A stretch of DNA of 64,000 nt, from positions 43,324 through 107,323 of the forward strand of contig JANYGW010000049.1 of the NCBI GenBank assembly GCA_025359245.1, given 5' to 3'. The DNA comes from Massilia sp. GTDB taxonomy: Bacteria; Pseudomonadota; Gammaproteobacteria; Burkholderiales; Burkholderiaceae_D. A program made the translations under genes and the position numbers. The notes under the pieces were generated by a model that did no database searches, had not been told where the DNA came from, and saw only the letters and a program-made list of their open reading frames with translations. Below are positions 35,716 through 43,410 of the stretch, in pieces. Each line of letters starts with the position of its first letter. Positions within the stretch are counted from its first letter, which is position 1.

Positions 35716-36797
35716 CAATGCGCGCGATATGGCAGGGTAATCGTGGCCAGCACGCCGGTGTTGCTCCAGTTCGTGAGCTCAAAGGTCTGCTCGCTTCCAT
35801 ACAATGCGGCCAGGCGCTGGCGTGCATTTGCCAGCCCTACTCCTTCGCCGACGTGGTCCGGCAGCAGCGGACCATCGTTATACACCGTCAGCGTCAACAG
35901 CGCTCCGGCCCGCACCGCCTCGACGCGCAGTGCACCGCCCTTGGCGCGTTTGCCTATGCCATGCTTGATGGCGTTTTCAACCAGGGGCTGCAAGATGAAG
36001 TCCGGCACTTGCGCTCCAAGAAGGTCGTCGGGGATCTCGATATGGTAGCGCAATCGTTCAGCGAAGCGCATCTGCTGTATTTCCAGGTATTTGTGCAGGA
36101 AAGCGATCTCTTCTTCCAGGACGACGTATTGGCGGTCAGAGTGGTCTGTCACGCGCCGCAGCAAGTCACCCAGGGCCGCGATCACGGCAATCGCATCGTT
36201 GCCCCGTTCTTCGCGTATCAGTCCGGTCACGGCATTGAGGGAATTAAAGACGAAATGCGGCTCGAGCTGCAGTCTGAGCATGGCAAGTTGTGCCTGCGCC
36301 AAAAGTTCGGCCATGCGTGCGCTCGCTGCTTGCTGCCGCGCCAGGCGATTGTGGGCATCGAGCGAAACGTTCAGTGCCACGATGGCGCCATACAGTATGA
36401 ACCCGACGATCAGCATGCCGTAGAACTTGGGGTACCAAATATCGGCAAATGCATCCGGCCCATGGGGGTTCGCCAGCGGATTCGTCAGGTGCTCCAGCAG
36501 CGCCGCCCACGTGGCCCAGGCAAGACCGATTGCAATGCAGGCCACGCCGTGCACGATCCAGGGCAGCACTGATTTGGACGGCAGGCGAAAGCGTTGCAAC
36601 AGTGCGAATACCGCAGGCGTGACCACCGGCCACACCAGCCAGGTCACTGTCGTCACGACAAACAGCGTCACCCACGCGTGGTGCATACCCATCGCGCGCA
36701 TCGTGACCAGGGTTTGGGTCGCGTCGAACAGGGCAATGGTCAGCCAGGCTGCGGCAACCTGGAGCCATAGTTTGGGGATGGGGTTTGCGCTCTTCAT
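35715..36797 (-). CDS. LytS-type sensor histidine kinase
   Basis: The 360-residue protein has four membrane helices in the first 145 residues and no obvious extracellular sensor, as in the small LytS/YehU-like kinases. The H-box is LEPHFVFNSLNAV, with phospho-His181, typical of the His_kinase family paired with LytTR regulators. The N-box reads QPLVENAIKHGI, with a G-box VGLANARQRL near the C-terminus. It acts with the regulator encoded directly downstream, probably sensing a membrane or envelope signal. Confidence 0.93.
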   Translation of the reverse strand: MKSANPIPKLWLQVAAAWLTIALFDATQTLVTMRAMGMHHAWVTLFVVTTVTWLVWPVVTPAVFALLQRFRLPSKSVLPWIVHGVACIAIGLAWATWAALLEHLTNPLANPHGPDAFADIWYPKFYGMLIVGFILYGAIVALNVSLDAHNRLARQQAASARMAELLAQAQLAMLRLQLEPHFVFNSLNAVTGLIREERGNDAIAVIAALGDLLRRVTDHSDRQYVVLEEEIAFLHKYLEIQQMRFAERLRYHIEIPDDLLGAQVPDFILQPLVENAIKHGIGKRAKGGALRVEAVRAGALLTLTVYNDGPLLPDHVGEGVGLANARQRLAALYGSEQTFELTNWSNTGVLATITLPYRAH

Positions 36798-36932
36798 GTC
36801 CCATCATAAGGGAAAGCAATGACGCAAGGAGGGCTTTGCAGCCAATTCACATCCAGTTGCAGGCAAGCGCCTCGCCCAGGCGCCTGATCGATGGGAAACT
36901 GATTGCCTCTTCTTCATCGCTCAAGGAAAACC

Positions 36933-38081
36933 ATGAACCATCGCACACTGGCATTTGCAGCCCGCTCACTGGGCGCGCTGGCGCTGCTGGGCTCTGTCGC
37001 AACCCATGCGGGTGCCGCCGACATGGCCGCAAAGCCAAAACCCATCTACGTCTGCCAGATGGCCAGCCACGCCCACATGGCCGGCCAGCCGGCGGCCGAA
37101 TATGACAAACCGGGCATTTGCCCCACTGACGGCATGGAATTGATCGACAAATCGAAGCGCCTGCGCGTTGCCGTGTTGATCTTCGACGGTGTGCAGGACA
37201 TCGACTATTCCGGTCCGATGGAAGTGTTCGGCCAGTCCGGCGCCGCGATCTTTACCGTTGCCAGCAGCACTGACAGCGTGCATTCGGCCTGGGGCTTGAA
37301 GATGACACCGGATTTTGACCTTGAACATGCGCCGCAGGCCGACATAATCGTCGTCCCGGGCGGCGACGTGACGAGCGTCATCCGCAATCCGAAGGCGCTC
37401 GACTGGGTGCGCGCGCGCGCCGGCGACAGCCGTGCCGTGATGTCCGTGTGTACCGGTGCCTTCATCATGGGCAAAGCAGGTTTGCTCGACGGGCAATCGG
37501 CGACCACGATCGTTGGCGCGACGGCACAATTGGCTAAATTGTTTCCAAAGGCGAAGGTACTCAAGGACCGTCGCTATGTCGACAACGGCAAGATCGTCAC
37601 TACCGGCGGCCTGTCCTCCGGCATCGATGGCGCCCTGCACATGGTCGACCGCGAACTGGGACGCCTGCGCGCCGAGGACGTCGCCCGTGGCATGGAATAC
37701 GAGTGGCAAGCCGAGGGCAAACTCGCCTTCGGCCAGCTGGCCGGCTATCAGATGCCCGACGTGACCGAGTTCGTGCCCAAGGGCGCATCTTGGGAACGCC
37801 TGATCGACCATGGCGACAGCAGCAAATGGGAAGTGGGCGGACGCATCGAACTGGCAGCCGGCAGCACGGCGTTCCTTGACGATAGCGCGGTCAAGATGCG
37901 CGCGGCCGGCTGGCGCGACATGCCCGGTGCAGGCAAACTTGGCCGCGGCTTCACCAAGACCGCCGACGGCAAGGCATGGCAGGTCGCCATGGCAATCAAG
38001 AGCGCCGACGAGCCATCCATTTATAAGCTGTCCATCACCATCAAGCAGGTCGGAGGCATGAAGATCGTTGCGGCCAAGTGA
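36933..38081 (+). CDS. Exported DJ-1/PfpI-like protein with heavy-metal-binding domain
   Basis: AAGGA precedes the ATG at 36933, and a signal peptide ends near THAGAA. The 382-residue protein has three parts: a heavy-metal-binding domain (about 38-72: YVCQMASHAHM, then KPGICPTDGMEL, the CPxxCPxxGM-type pattern of metal carriers); a DJ-1/PfpI class I amidotransferase-like domain (75-250) with the nucleophile elbow SVCTGAF, Cys173; and a C-terminal domain of about 120 residues without a clear family. The combination suggests a periplasmic metal-binding or metal-stress protein. It is divergent from the two-component genes. Confidence 0.83.
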   Translation: MNHRTLAFAARSLGALALLGSVATHAGAADMAAKPKPIYVCQMASHAHMAGQPAAEYDKPGICPTDGMELIDKSKRLRVAVLIFDGVQDIDYSGPMEVFGQSGAAIFTVASSTDSVHSAWGLKMTPDFDLEHAPQADIIVVPGGDVTSVIRNPKALDWVRARAGDSRAVMSVCTGAFIMGKAGLLDGQSATTIVGATAQLAKLFPKAKVLKDRRYVDNGKIVTTGGLSSGIDGALHMVDRELGRLRAEDVARGMEYEWQAEGKLAFGQLAGYQMPDVTEFVPKGASWERLIDHGDSSKWEVGGRIELAAGSTAFLDDSAVKMRAAGWRDMPGAGKLGRGFTKTADGKAWQVAMAIKSADEPSIYKLSITIKQVGGMKIVAAK

Positions 38082-38199
38082 ATGAGCGAGGCATGCGGTT
38101 GCTCGCTTGTATACCTTCGATGCAGGTGGATCCCCTGCGCGAAGGCGTATCCCTAACTGCTTGCCTAGGTCGGCTTTGTTCGGCGCACATCGTGTGCCG

Positions 38200-38571
38200 T
38201 CATATCAATATGATCGGCGGGTCACGATCCTCAGGCACGGCAATGCGCTGCGCCTGACACATCACAGGCGGCGGAGGGCCTACAAACGCGTCGACAGCTT
38301 TCCGCCGCGAACGGCTGTGGCGCGACCCGATGCGGGCGCGGCTGGCAACGGGCGGATCCGGGAGCAGGACAGGATACGTGCAGATGCCCATCGGTACATT
38401 AAAGCGCCCCTCCAATAGTGCCACCTCAATTGGTTTCTCGGGTATCTGGACCTGGCGATATGGTTTGGCGCAGCCGAACAGGGCCATGGCAGCGCCAATA
38501 TGCAAGACGACCACGAGGGCGATTCGGGCGGCTTTTTCGCGCTGTTTTGTATATTTTCTCAGGGCAGACAT
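38200..38571 (-). CDS. Small TonB-like membrane protein, possibly truncated
   Basis: 123 residues. GAGG lies upstream of the ATG at 38571. A basic N-terminus and one hydrophobic helix (ARIALVVVLHIGAAMALFG) resemble TonB, followed by a short periplasmic part with Pro pairs (IPEKP, LLPDPP, GPPPP). The C-terminal domain that TonB uses to contact receptors is missing, so this is either a truncated TonB-like gene or an unrelated small anchored protein. No ExbB/ExbD genes are nearby. Confidence 0.5.
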   Translation of the reverse strand: MSALRKYTKQREKAARIALVVVLHIGAAMALFGCAKPYRQVQIPEKPIEVALLEGRFNVPMGICTYPVLLPDPPVASRARIGSRHSRSRRKAVDAFVGPPPPVMCQAQRIAVPEDRDPPIILI

Positions 38572-38757
38572 CGCGATCCTCGGTTAGGCAATTTTCTAAT
38601 CAATGGAGTCAATATATGCTATTAAACAGCAAAATAAAAGACAATTAATAGCAATGCTGTTTTGGCGCCACGTTCGAACAGTGCGTTAAAATCGATGGCA
38701 CACCTGCACTGATTGACTAGCAACCGAAACCTCGTCTAGAGAACTAACCAAGGACAT

Positions 38758-39153
38758 ATGGAAACCAGCGTTGAATTTGATTCCGAAATGTTTCGTCCAT
38801 ATTTGCCTGACGAAGCCCAGGTCAATCCCGGCGTGTACGGTGCTGAATTGACTTTCTGGCTATCGCGACAGCTTGCATCTCGCGGGGTTATCACGTCCTA
38901 TCCGAACTACGAGGATTGGGGCTGGTTCATTGAGTACGATACGGAGGACGGTAACGAATACTGGCTGCGTTGCGCGAACAGGGGTCGGGACCAGGATAAG
39001 TGGCAGTGCTATCTCGATCCGAAAGCCAGAAATATCTTCGGACGTAACAAGGCGCCTGTCGCAGGCGCGCACTTGTTAATGCGCGCTTTGCGTGACTTGC
39101 TGGCGGAAGAACCGGGTATTAGAAGCGTCACATGGAGTGAGCAAGAGGGATAG
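38758..39153 (+). CDS. Conserved hypothetical protein
   Basis: 131 residues, soluble, with AAGGA before the ATG. It is rich in Trp and acidic residues (NYEDWGWFIEYDTEDGNEYWLR) and ends in a helical segment (ALRDLLAEEPGI). I do not recognise the family. Similar small proteins in these genomes are often single-gene accessory units. Confidence 0.65.
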   Translation: METSVEFDSEMFRPYLPDEAQVNPGVYGAELTFWLSRQLASRGVITSYPNYEDWGWFIEYDTEDGNEYWLRCANRGRDQDKWQCYLDPKARNIFGRNKAPVAGAHLLMRALRDLLAEEPGIRSVTWSEQEG

Positions 39154-39292
39154 TTAGCGCAAGGATCGCGTGCAAGTGCCTCCAATCGAAGACCGGTCTC
39201 TCACATGTCCAGTGCGGTCTTCTGTGTCAGCTCGATCGGCCTGCACCGCGTGCCAGCGCTGGGGTGCGAAATGCCGATGCGCGCTACGCGGC

Positions 39293-39940
39293 TCAGCTTT
39301 TCCGCAGCACGACGTGCGTTGCCGATTCGGTCGGCACGTGCTCAGTGCAGCGAAATCCCAGACCATGCAAGTCCAATCCCGCGAACAATGACTCGCCCGA
39401 TCCCAGCAGCACCGGCGCGATTGCCAGATGCATCTCGTCGACCAATCCGGCCCGCAGATACTCGCGAACCGTCGCCACGCCACCGCCCAAACGCACGTCC
39501 TTGCCGTTCGCGGCCTGGAGCGCTAGCGCGTAGGCGGACTCGATGCCGTCCGTGACAAAATAGAAGGTCGTGCCGCCTTTCATCTCCAGCGGCGCGCGGG
39601 GATGGTGGGTCAGTACGAACACGGGGACGTGGTACGGGGGTTCGTCGCCCCACCAGCCCTTCCAGTCATCGTCCGGCCACGGTCCGCGGATCGGACCGAA
39701 CATGTTCCGGCCCAGGATCCAGGCGCCAATGTTCGCGAATCCGCGCGCGGCAAAGTCTTCGTCCGGACCGTCCGCGCCTTTGCTTTCGTCGCCCATCATG
39801 CGCTGGAAAGTGCGGGTGCCCATGACCCACTTGTGCAACGCGTGGCCGCGCTCCCCCATTGGATTTTGCAGGCTCAGGTTCGGGCCTGCACCGAACCCAT
39901 CGAGCGACACGGAAAAGCTTCGTACTTTGAGTTCGGACAT
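39293..39940 (-). CDS. Dihydrofolate-reductase-family protein (RibD C-terminal domain-like)
   Basis: The start at 39940 (AGGTGAT upstream) gives 215 residues. The fold markers are SVSLDGFGAG near the start, WILGRNMFG, PVFVLTHHPR, the nucleotide-contact LGGGVATVREYLRAG and the closing EMHLAIAPVLLGSGESLF. These are typical of the stand-alone DHFR/RibD-like reductases often annotated as deaminases. It would bind NADPH; the substrate is unknown. The ancestral deaminase domain of RibD is absent. Confidence 0.88.
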   Translation of the reverse strand: MSELKVRSFSVSLDGFGAGPNLSLQNPMGERGHALHKWVMGTRTFQRMMGDESKGADGPDEDFAARGFANIGAWILGRNMFGPIRGPWPDDDWKGWWGDEPPYHVPVFVLTHHPRAPLEMKGGTTFYFVTDGIESAYALALQAANGKDVRLGGGVATVREYLRAGLVDEMHLAIAPVLLGSGESLFAGLDLHGLGFRCTEHVPTESATHVVLRKS

Positions 39941-40055
39941 TAGATCACCTTGAAAATGAACGAGCAGAACCTGTCGAATTTCAATCAGGGCCATCGAACA
40001 TTAAATATGCCGCATCGACAAAAAAATTGCAAACGATGGGGCAACAGGAAAACGC

Positions 40056-41354
40056 TCACTCCTTAGGCAGCGGCGTGAACTTGTAGTCTGCGCGCGCATA
40101 CTGCTTGCCGCGCTTGACGGTCAGCGTCACTGAACGGACGTTGCCGATGTCCTGCAGCGGGTCCTTTTTCAGGAACACCATGTTGGCGAACTTGCCCGGT
40201 TCAAGCGTGCCGATGTCACCCTGCTTGCCGACGGCGATGGCGGCGTTCGCGGTAGCAGACATGATCGCTTCGTTCGGCGTCAGCCCCGCGTACTGCACCA
40301 GGCGCTCGAGCTCATGGTCGACGATCGGGTATGGATCTTCACCCTGCCCGTCCGTATCCGTGCCGGCGATGATCTTCACGCCCGCCTTGTGCGCGGCGCG
40401 CGTGATGTCGCCCGCCAGCACGATCGGGCAGCGCGGCGTTCCCGTCGGTGCATAGACACTGAGCGTGGCGTCCAGCAGCGTACCGGATTGCGCCAGCGCC
40501 GCGATGTACTTGGCGATGGCCGGATCGGCCGCCGTCAGGCCGGCGTAGGAAGGCTCGCCGCCGTGGCCGTACTGCGCCTTGTCCGGCTCGCGCACATAGC
40601 GCGCGATCATGCAGGCGTGCGAGACCGCCGTGGCGCCCAGCGAATCGTACGGCGAGGCCGGATACACCTGCAGGTGGGTCCAAACCGGGAAGTGCTGCCG
40701 CTTGCCTTCGGCGACCAGCTTTGCGACCAGATGGCCCGGCAGGTTGGCGTAGATTTTCATGCCGGTGGCGCCGGTGCCGCGCGCCTGGGCCACCGCAAGC
40801 GCGATGTCGGTCTGGTCGTCCACCGCGTACAGCCACGGCACTTGGCCGGGCTGCATGCCACGTGCTGCGGCCGCCGTGCGCGGGTCCTTGAAGAAGCTGG
40901 GGCCGGCCACCAGCGCGGCGTAATAGATGTCCGGCGCAGGAATATCGTTCAGCAGAGCCGCGCGCGACAGCGACGCCAGCTCGCGCGCGTCGCCCGCCAT
41001 GTCGCGCACGCCGGTCACGCCGCCGTACACGCTGCGCTTGAGCTCCGCCTCGGCGTAGACACGGTTCGGCTCGGTGGCGTAGTGCACGTGCGAGTCGATC
41101 ATGCCCGGCATGACGTACATGCCGCGCATGTCGTGGATCGTGGCGTCGGCGTCGGCCTTGAGCTGACCGGCCGGGACGATGGCCTTGATACGCTCGCCTT
41201 CCACGATGATCGCCATGTTCGCGCGCGGCGCGGCGGCGGTGCCGTCGATCAGCGTGGCGCCACGGTACACCACCAGGTTGCCGGCCGCGTGGGTGGAAGC
41301 AGCGCACAGCAGGGCGATGGCCGCAAGGATCGGATGACGCAATTTCAAGGACAT
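40056..41354 (-). CDS. Secreted amidohydrolase (Sgx9260-type)
   Basis: The 432-residue protein has a signal peptide (AAIALLCAASTHAAG). The chosen ATG at 41354 sits at the start of that peptide. An ATG at 41381 overlaps the upstream stop as TGATG and is an alternative. Metal motifs DSHVH (His89, His91), KIYANLPG with a likely carboxy-Lys, WTHLQVYPAS, VSHACM and GTDTDG mark the amidohydrolase superfamily. It is a distant relative of the amidohydrolase at 31.2 kb. It lies in an operon with a secreted RidA-type protein and a dipeptidase, so it may act on small peptides or amino-acid derivatives. Confidence 0.86.
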   Translation of the reverse strand: MSLKLRHPILAAIALLCAASTHAAGNLVVYRGATLIDGTAAAPRANMAIIVEGERIKAIVPAGQLKADADATIHDMRGMYVMPGMIDSHVHYATEPNRVYAEAELKRSVYGGVTGVRDMAGDARELASLSRAALLNDIPAPDIYYAALVAGPSFFKDPRTAAAARGMQPGQVPWLYAVDDQTDIALAVAQARGTGATGMKIYANLPGHLVAKLVAEGKRQHFPVWTHLQVYPASPYDSLGATAVSHACMIARYVREPDKAQYGHGGEPSYAGLTAADPAIAKYIAALAQSGTLLDATLSVYAPTGTPRCPIVLAGDITRAAHKAGVKIIAGTDTDGQGEDPYPIVDHELERLVQYAGLTPNEAIMSATANAAIAVGKQGDIGTLEPGKFANMVFLKKDPLQDIGNVRSVTLTVKRGKQYARADYKFTPLPKE

Positions 41355-41380
41355 GTTTGCTCTCGGTTCAATGTGCTGCA

Positions 41381-42523
41381 TCAGCCCCAGACATTGCCCG
41401 CGCAGCGCAGGAAATTAAGTCCCAGGATCTTGTCAATGCGGCTGGCGCTGTGGCCGCGCTTTGCCAGCAGGTCGGCCAGCTTGTGGAATTTGTCCGGGCC
41501 CTGCAGGTCCGGCAGGAACGTCACGATATCGGCCCGTTCGCCCGGCGCCGAAATACCGGCCGCGCGGCGCTCCTTGACGTCCTTCTCCAGCGCCCGCATA
41601 TAGTCCGGCATGTTGTCGACGGCGCACACGCTGCCGTCGGTGCCGAGGCCCACGTGGTCCTCGCCGCAAACATTGACGGCATGCTCGATATGCGCCACCA
41701 GGTCGGCCGCCATCGGCTGCCTGCCGCTGGCGAGGAAAGGCATGAAGTAGATGCCGACGAAGCCGCCCTTCTCGGCCACCAGGCGCAATTCACGGTCGCT
41801 CTTGTTACGCGGCAGGTCGACCAGCGCGCGGCAGCCGGTGTGAGTAATGGCGATCGGCGCGCTGGACGCGGTCGCCGCATCGAGGCAGATTTGTTCGCCG
41901 CTATGGCTCAGGTCCACCATCACGCGGTTGCGGTTCAAAGCCTGCACCACCTCGCGCCCGAACGGAGTCAGGCCGCGATTGGCCGGCGCGGTGGCGCCGT
42001 CGCCAAGCTGGTTGGGGCCGTTGTAGGTAAGCTGGATGACCTTCACGCCCAGGTTGGCGAAGGTCTCCACGCGGCGCGCATCACTACCCATCATGGCGGC
42101 GTTCTGAAAGCCCAGGATGACGCCGGTGCGGCCCTGCTCGTGCGCGCGGCGGATATCGGCGGCCTGCTGCACTTTCAGCAGCGCCCGGTCGTGGCGACGG
42201 ATGAATGCGTCCCACGCCGCCACTTCACGCACGCTGCGCTCGTATGGATCATCTTTGCCGAACACGTAGCCGATGGTCATGTTGAAGGCGCTCAGGCCAG
42301 CGGACTTGGCGTCGGCCAGTGAACGGGCATCGATGCCGATCGTGTCCGGCGTATCGTTCTCCGCGTCGGGGCGGTTGGGGTTGTCGATACCACCGAGCGC
42401 ATCGATGATGAGCCGGTGCCGCGAGCGCGTATCGCCGGACTGCGCCAGCGCCGGCAAACCGAGACCGGTCGCACCAAGGCCAAGCGTTGCCGCCTGCAGC
42501 AGGAAGCCGCGGCGCGCCGTCAA
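41381..42523 (-). CDS. Tat-exported dipeptidase (peptidase M19, renal dipeptidase family)
   Basis: The most likely start is the TTG at 42523, overlapping the RidA stop as TTGA. It gives 380 residues beginning MTARRGFLLQAATLGLGATG, a twin-arginine signal. Upstream codons in frame look non-protein-like. M19 features include VDLSHSGEQICLDA, THTGCRALV, VGLGTDGSV and the C-terminal helical region. The usual first metal ligand pair HxD near the N-terminus (IDGHND in relatives) is replaced here by IIDALGGIDNP, so metal binding may be altered. It sits between RidA-like and amidohydrolase genes, with overlaps on both sides. Confidence 0.85.
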   Translation of the reverse strand: MTARRGFLLQAATLGLGATGLGLPALAQSGDTRSRHRLIIDALGGIDNPNRPDAENDTPDTIGIDARSLADAKSAGLSAFNMTIGYVFGKDDPYERSVREVAAWDAFIRRHDRALLKVQQAADIRRAHEQGRTGVILGFQNAAMMGSDARRVETFANLGVKVIQLTYNGPNQLGDGATAPANRGLTPFGREVVQALNRNRVMVDLSHSGEQICLDAATASSAPIAITHTGCRALVDLPRNKSDRELRLVAEKGGFVGIYFMPFLASGRQPMAADLVAHIEHAVNVCGEDHVGLGTDGSVCAVDNMPDYMRALEKDVKERRAAGISAPGERADIVTFLPDLQGPDKFHKLADLLAKRGHSASRIDKILGLNFLRCAGNVWG

Positions 42524-42987
42524 CGCACACCCCGCTTGGCCGGCCGCGGCGCGTAGGCGAGGCATTCGACTTCGATCTCGCCGCCCAGCGCCAGTGCGCT
42601 GACGCCGAAGGCGCTGCGTGCGGGCAGCTGGCCCGGTTTGAAGTAGCCGTTGTAGATCTGGTTGAAATCGCCCCACTTGCTCATGTCCTGGATCATGACT
42701 GTGCATTTGACGACGTCGTCCATCGACAGCTTCATGCCCTTCAGGATGGCGGCGATATTGTCCATCGCCTTGCGCGCCTGGGCCTCGAAGCCGCCCGCCA
42801 CCAGGCCTTTTTCATCGGTGCCCATCTGCCCCGCCAGATGCACGTAATCGCCGGCGCGCACGGCCAGCGAGAACGGCCGGCTGGGCGGGTTGCCCTCGTT
42901 GTAGTGCTCCACTGGCGCCGCGCCGGCAAGAAGCGGCGCGGTGAGCGCCATGGTCGCGAGCAGGTGCGTGTATTGACTGCGGTTCAT
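42520..42987 (-). CDS. Exported RidA/YjgF-family protein
   Basis: The 155-residue protein has a signal peptide (ATMALTAPLLAGAAP) followed by a RidA domain with LAGQMGTDEKG, MDNIAAILKG, VVKCTVMIQDMSKW and PARSAFGVSALALGGEIEVECLAY. RidA normally deaminates reactive enamine/imine intermediates in the cytosol. Export to the periplasm suggests a different role with the two hydrolases that follow. A perfect GGAGG site precedes the ATG, and the end overlaps the next start. Confidence 0.88.
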   Translation of the reverse strand: MNRSQYTHLLATMALTAPLLAGAAPVEHYNEGNPPSRPFSLAVRAGDYVHLAGQMGTDEKGLVAGGFEAQARKAMDNIAAILKGMKLSMDDVVKCTVMIQDMSKWGDFNQIYNGYFKPGQLPARSAFGVSALALGGEIEVECLAYAPRPAKRGVR

Positions 42988-43175
42988 CAGGGTCGCCTCC
43001 AGAAGAAAAGGTGCGTCAGATTATAGGCATGCCTGCGAACAATTTGTTGAAATTCACGATCATCAATATCACGCCGACTTTGGCGGCACAGGCGCCGAAT
43101 CCGGACCCGGCGCTGAAAAATCCACCAACCAAACACACCGCAGGCGACCAAAAATAAGTCCTCCATTTCATCCAA
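42987..43175 (-). CDS. Possible small basic membrane peptide upstream of RidA
   Basis: A 62-residue frame (MEDLFLVACGVFGWWIFQRR, then a very Arg-rich tail) overlaps the RidA start by one base (TGATG). The overlap suggests translational coupling, but there is no clear ribosome site and the sequence is unfamiliar. It is weakly supported. Confidence 0.28.
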   Translation of the reverse strand: MDEMEDLFLVACGVFGWWIFQRRVRIRRLCRQSRRDIDDREFQQIVRRHAYNLTHLFFWRRP

Positions 43176-43301
43176 TCTTTGCGGTGCGGCACGATTTATT
43201 TCACCGCGAATTTCAGCGAACGCCTACATCCTCCGCCGTGGCGACGCGACAGGCATTCCATTAGGAAATTCAAGCTGCTCCACGCCATTTGTATCTTTAC
43301 C

Positions 43302-43351
43302 ACGTGTGACTTTACGTGACTTTTTGACCTTATTTTTCGTGGGAATATCGG
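43302..43351 (+). promoter_or_regulatory. Candidate promoter region of the giant gene
   Basis: Two GTGACTTT copies start 10 bp apart (43306 and 43316), on the same helical face. They lie directly before TTGACC (43324-43329), a possible -35 box, with a weak TATCGG 16 bp further as the -10. The pattern fits an activator-dependent promoter. Elsewhere in 42988-43410 I see nothing beyond the small frame above. Confidence 0.3.
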
Positions 43352-43410
43352 AGCCAATTGTTAAGAAACACCGTATTTAACATGTCACCAAATTCCTCCA
43401 GGGAGAAGTC

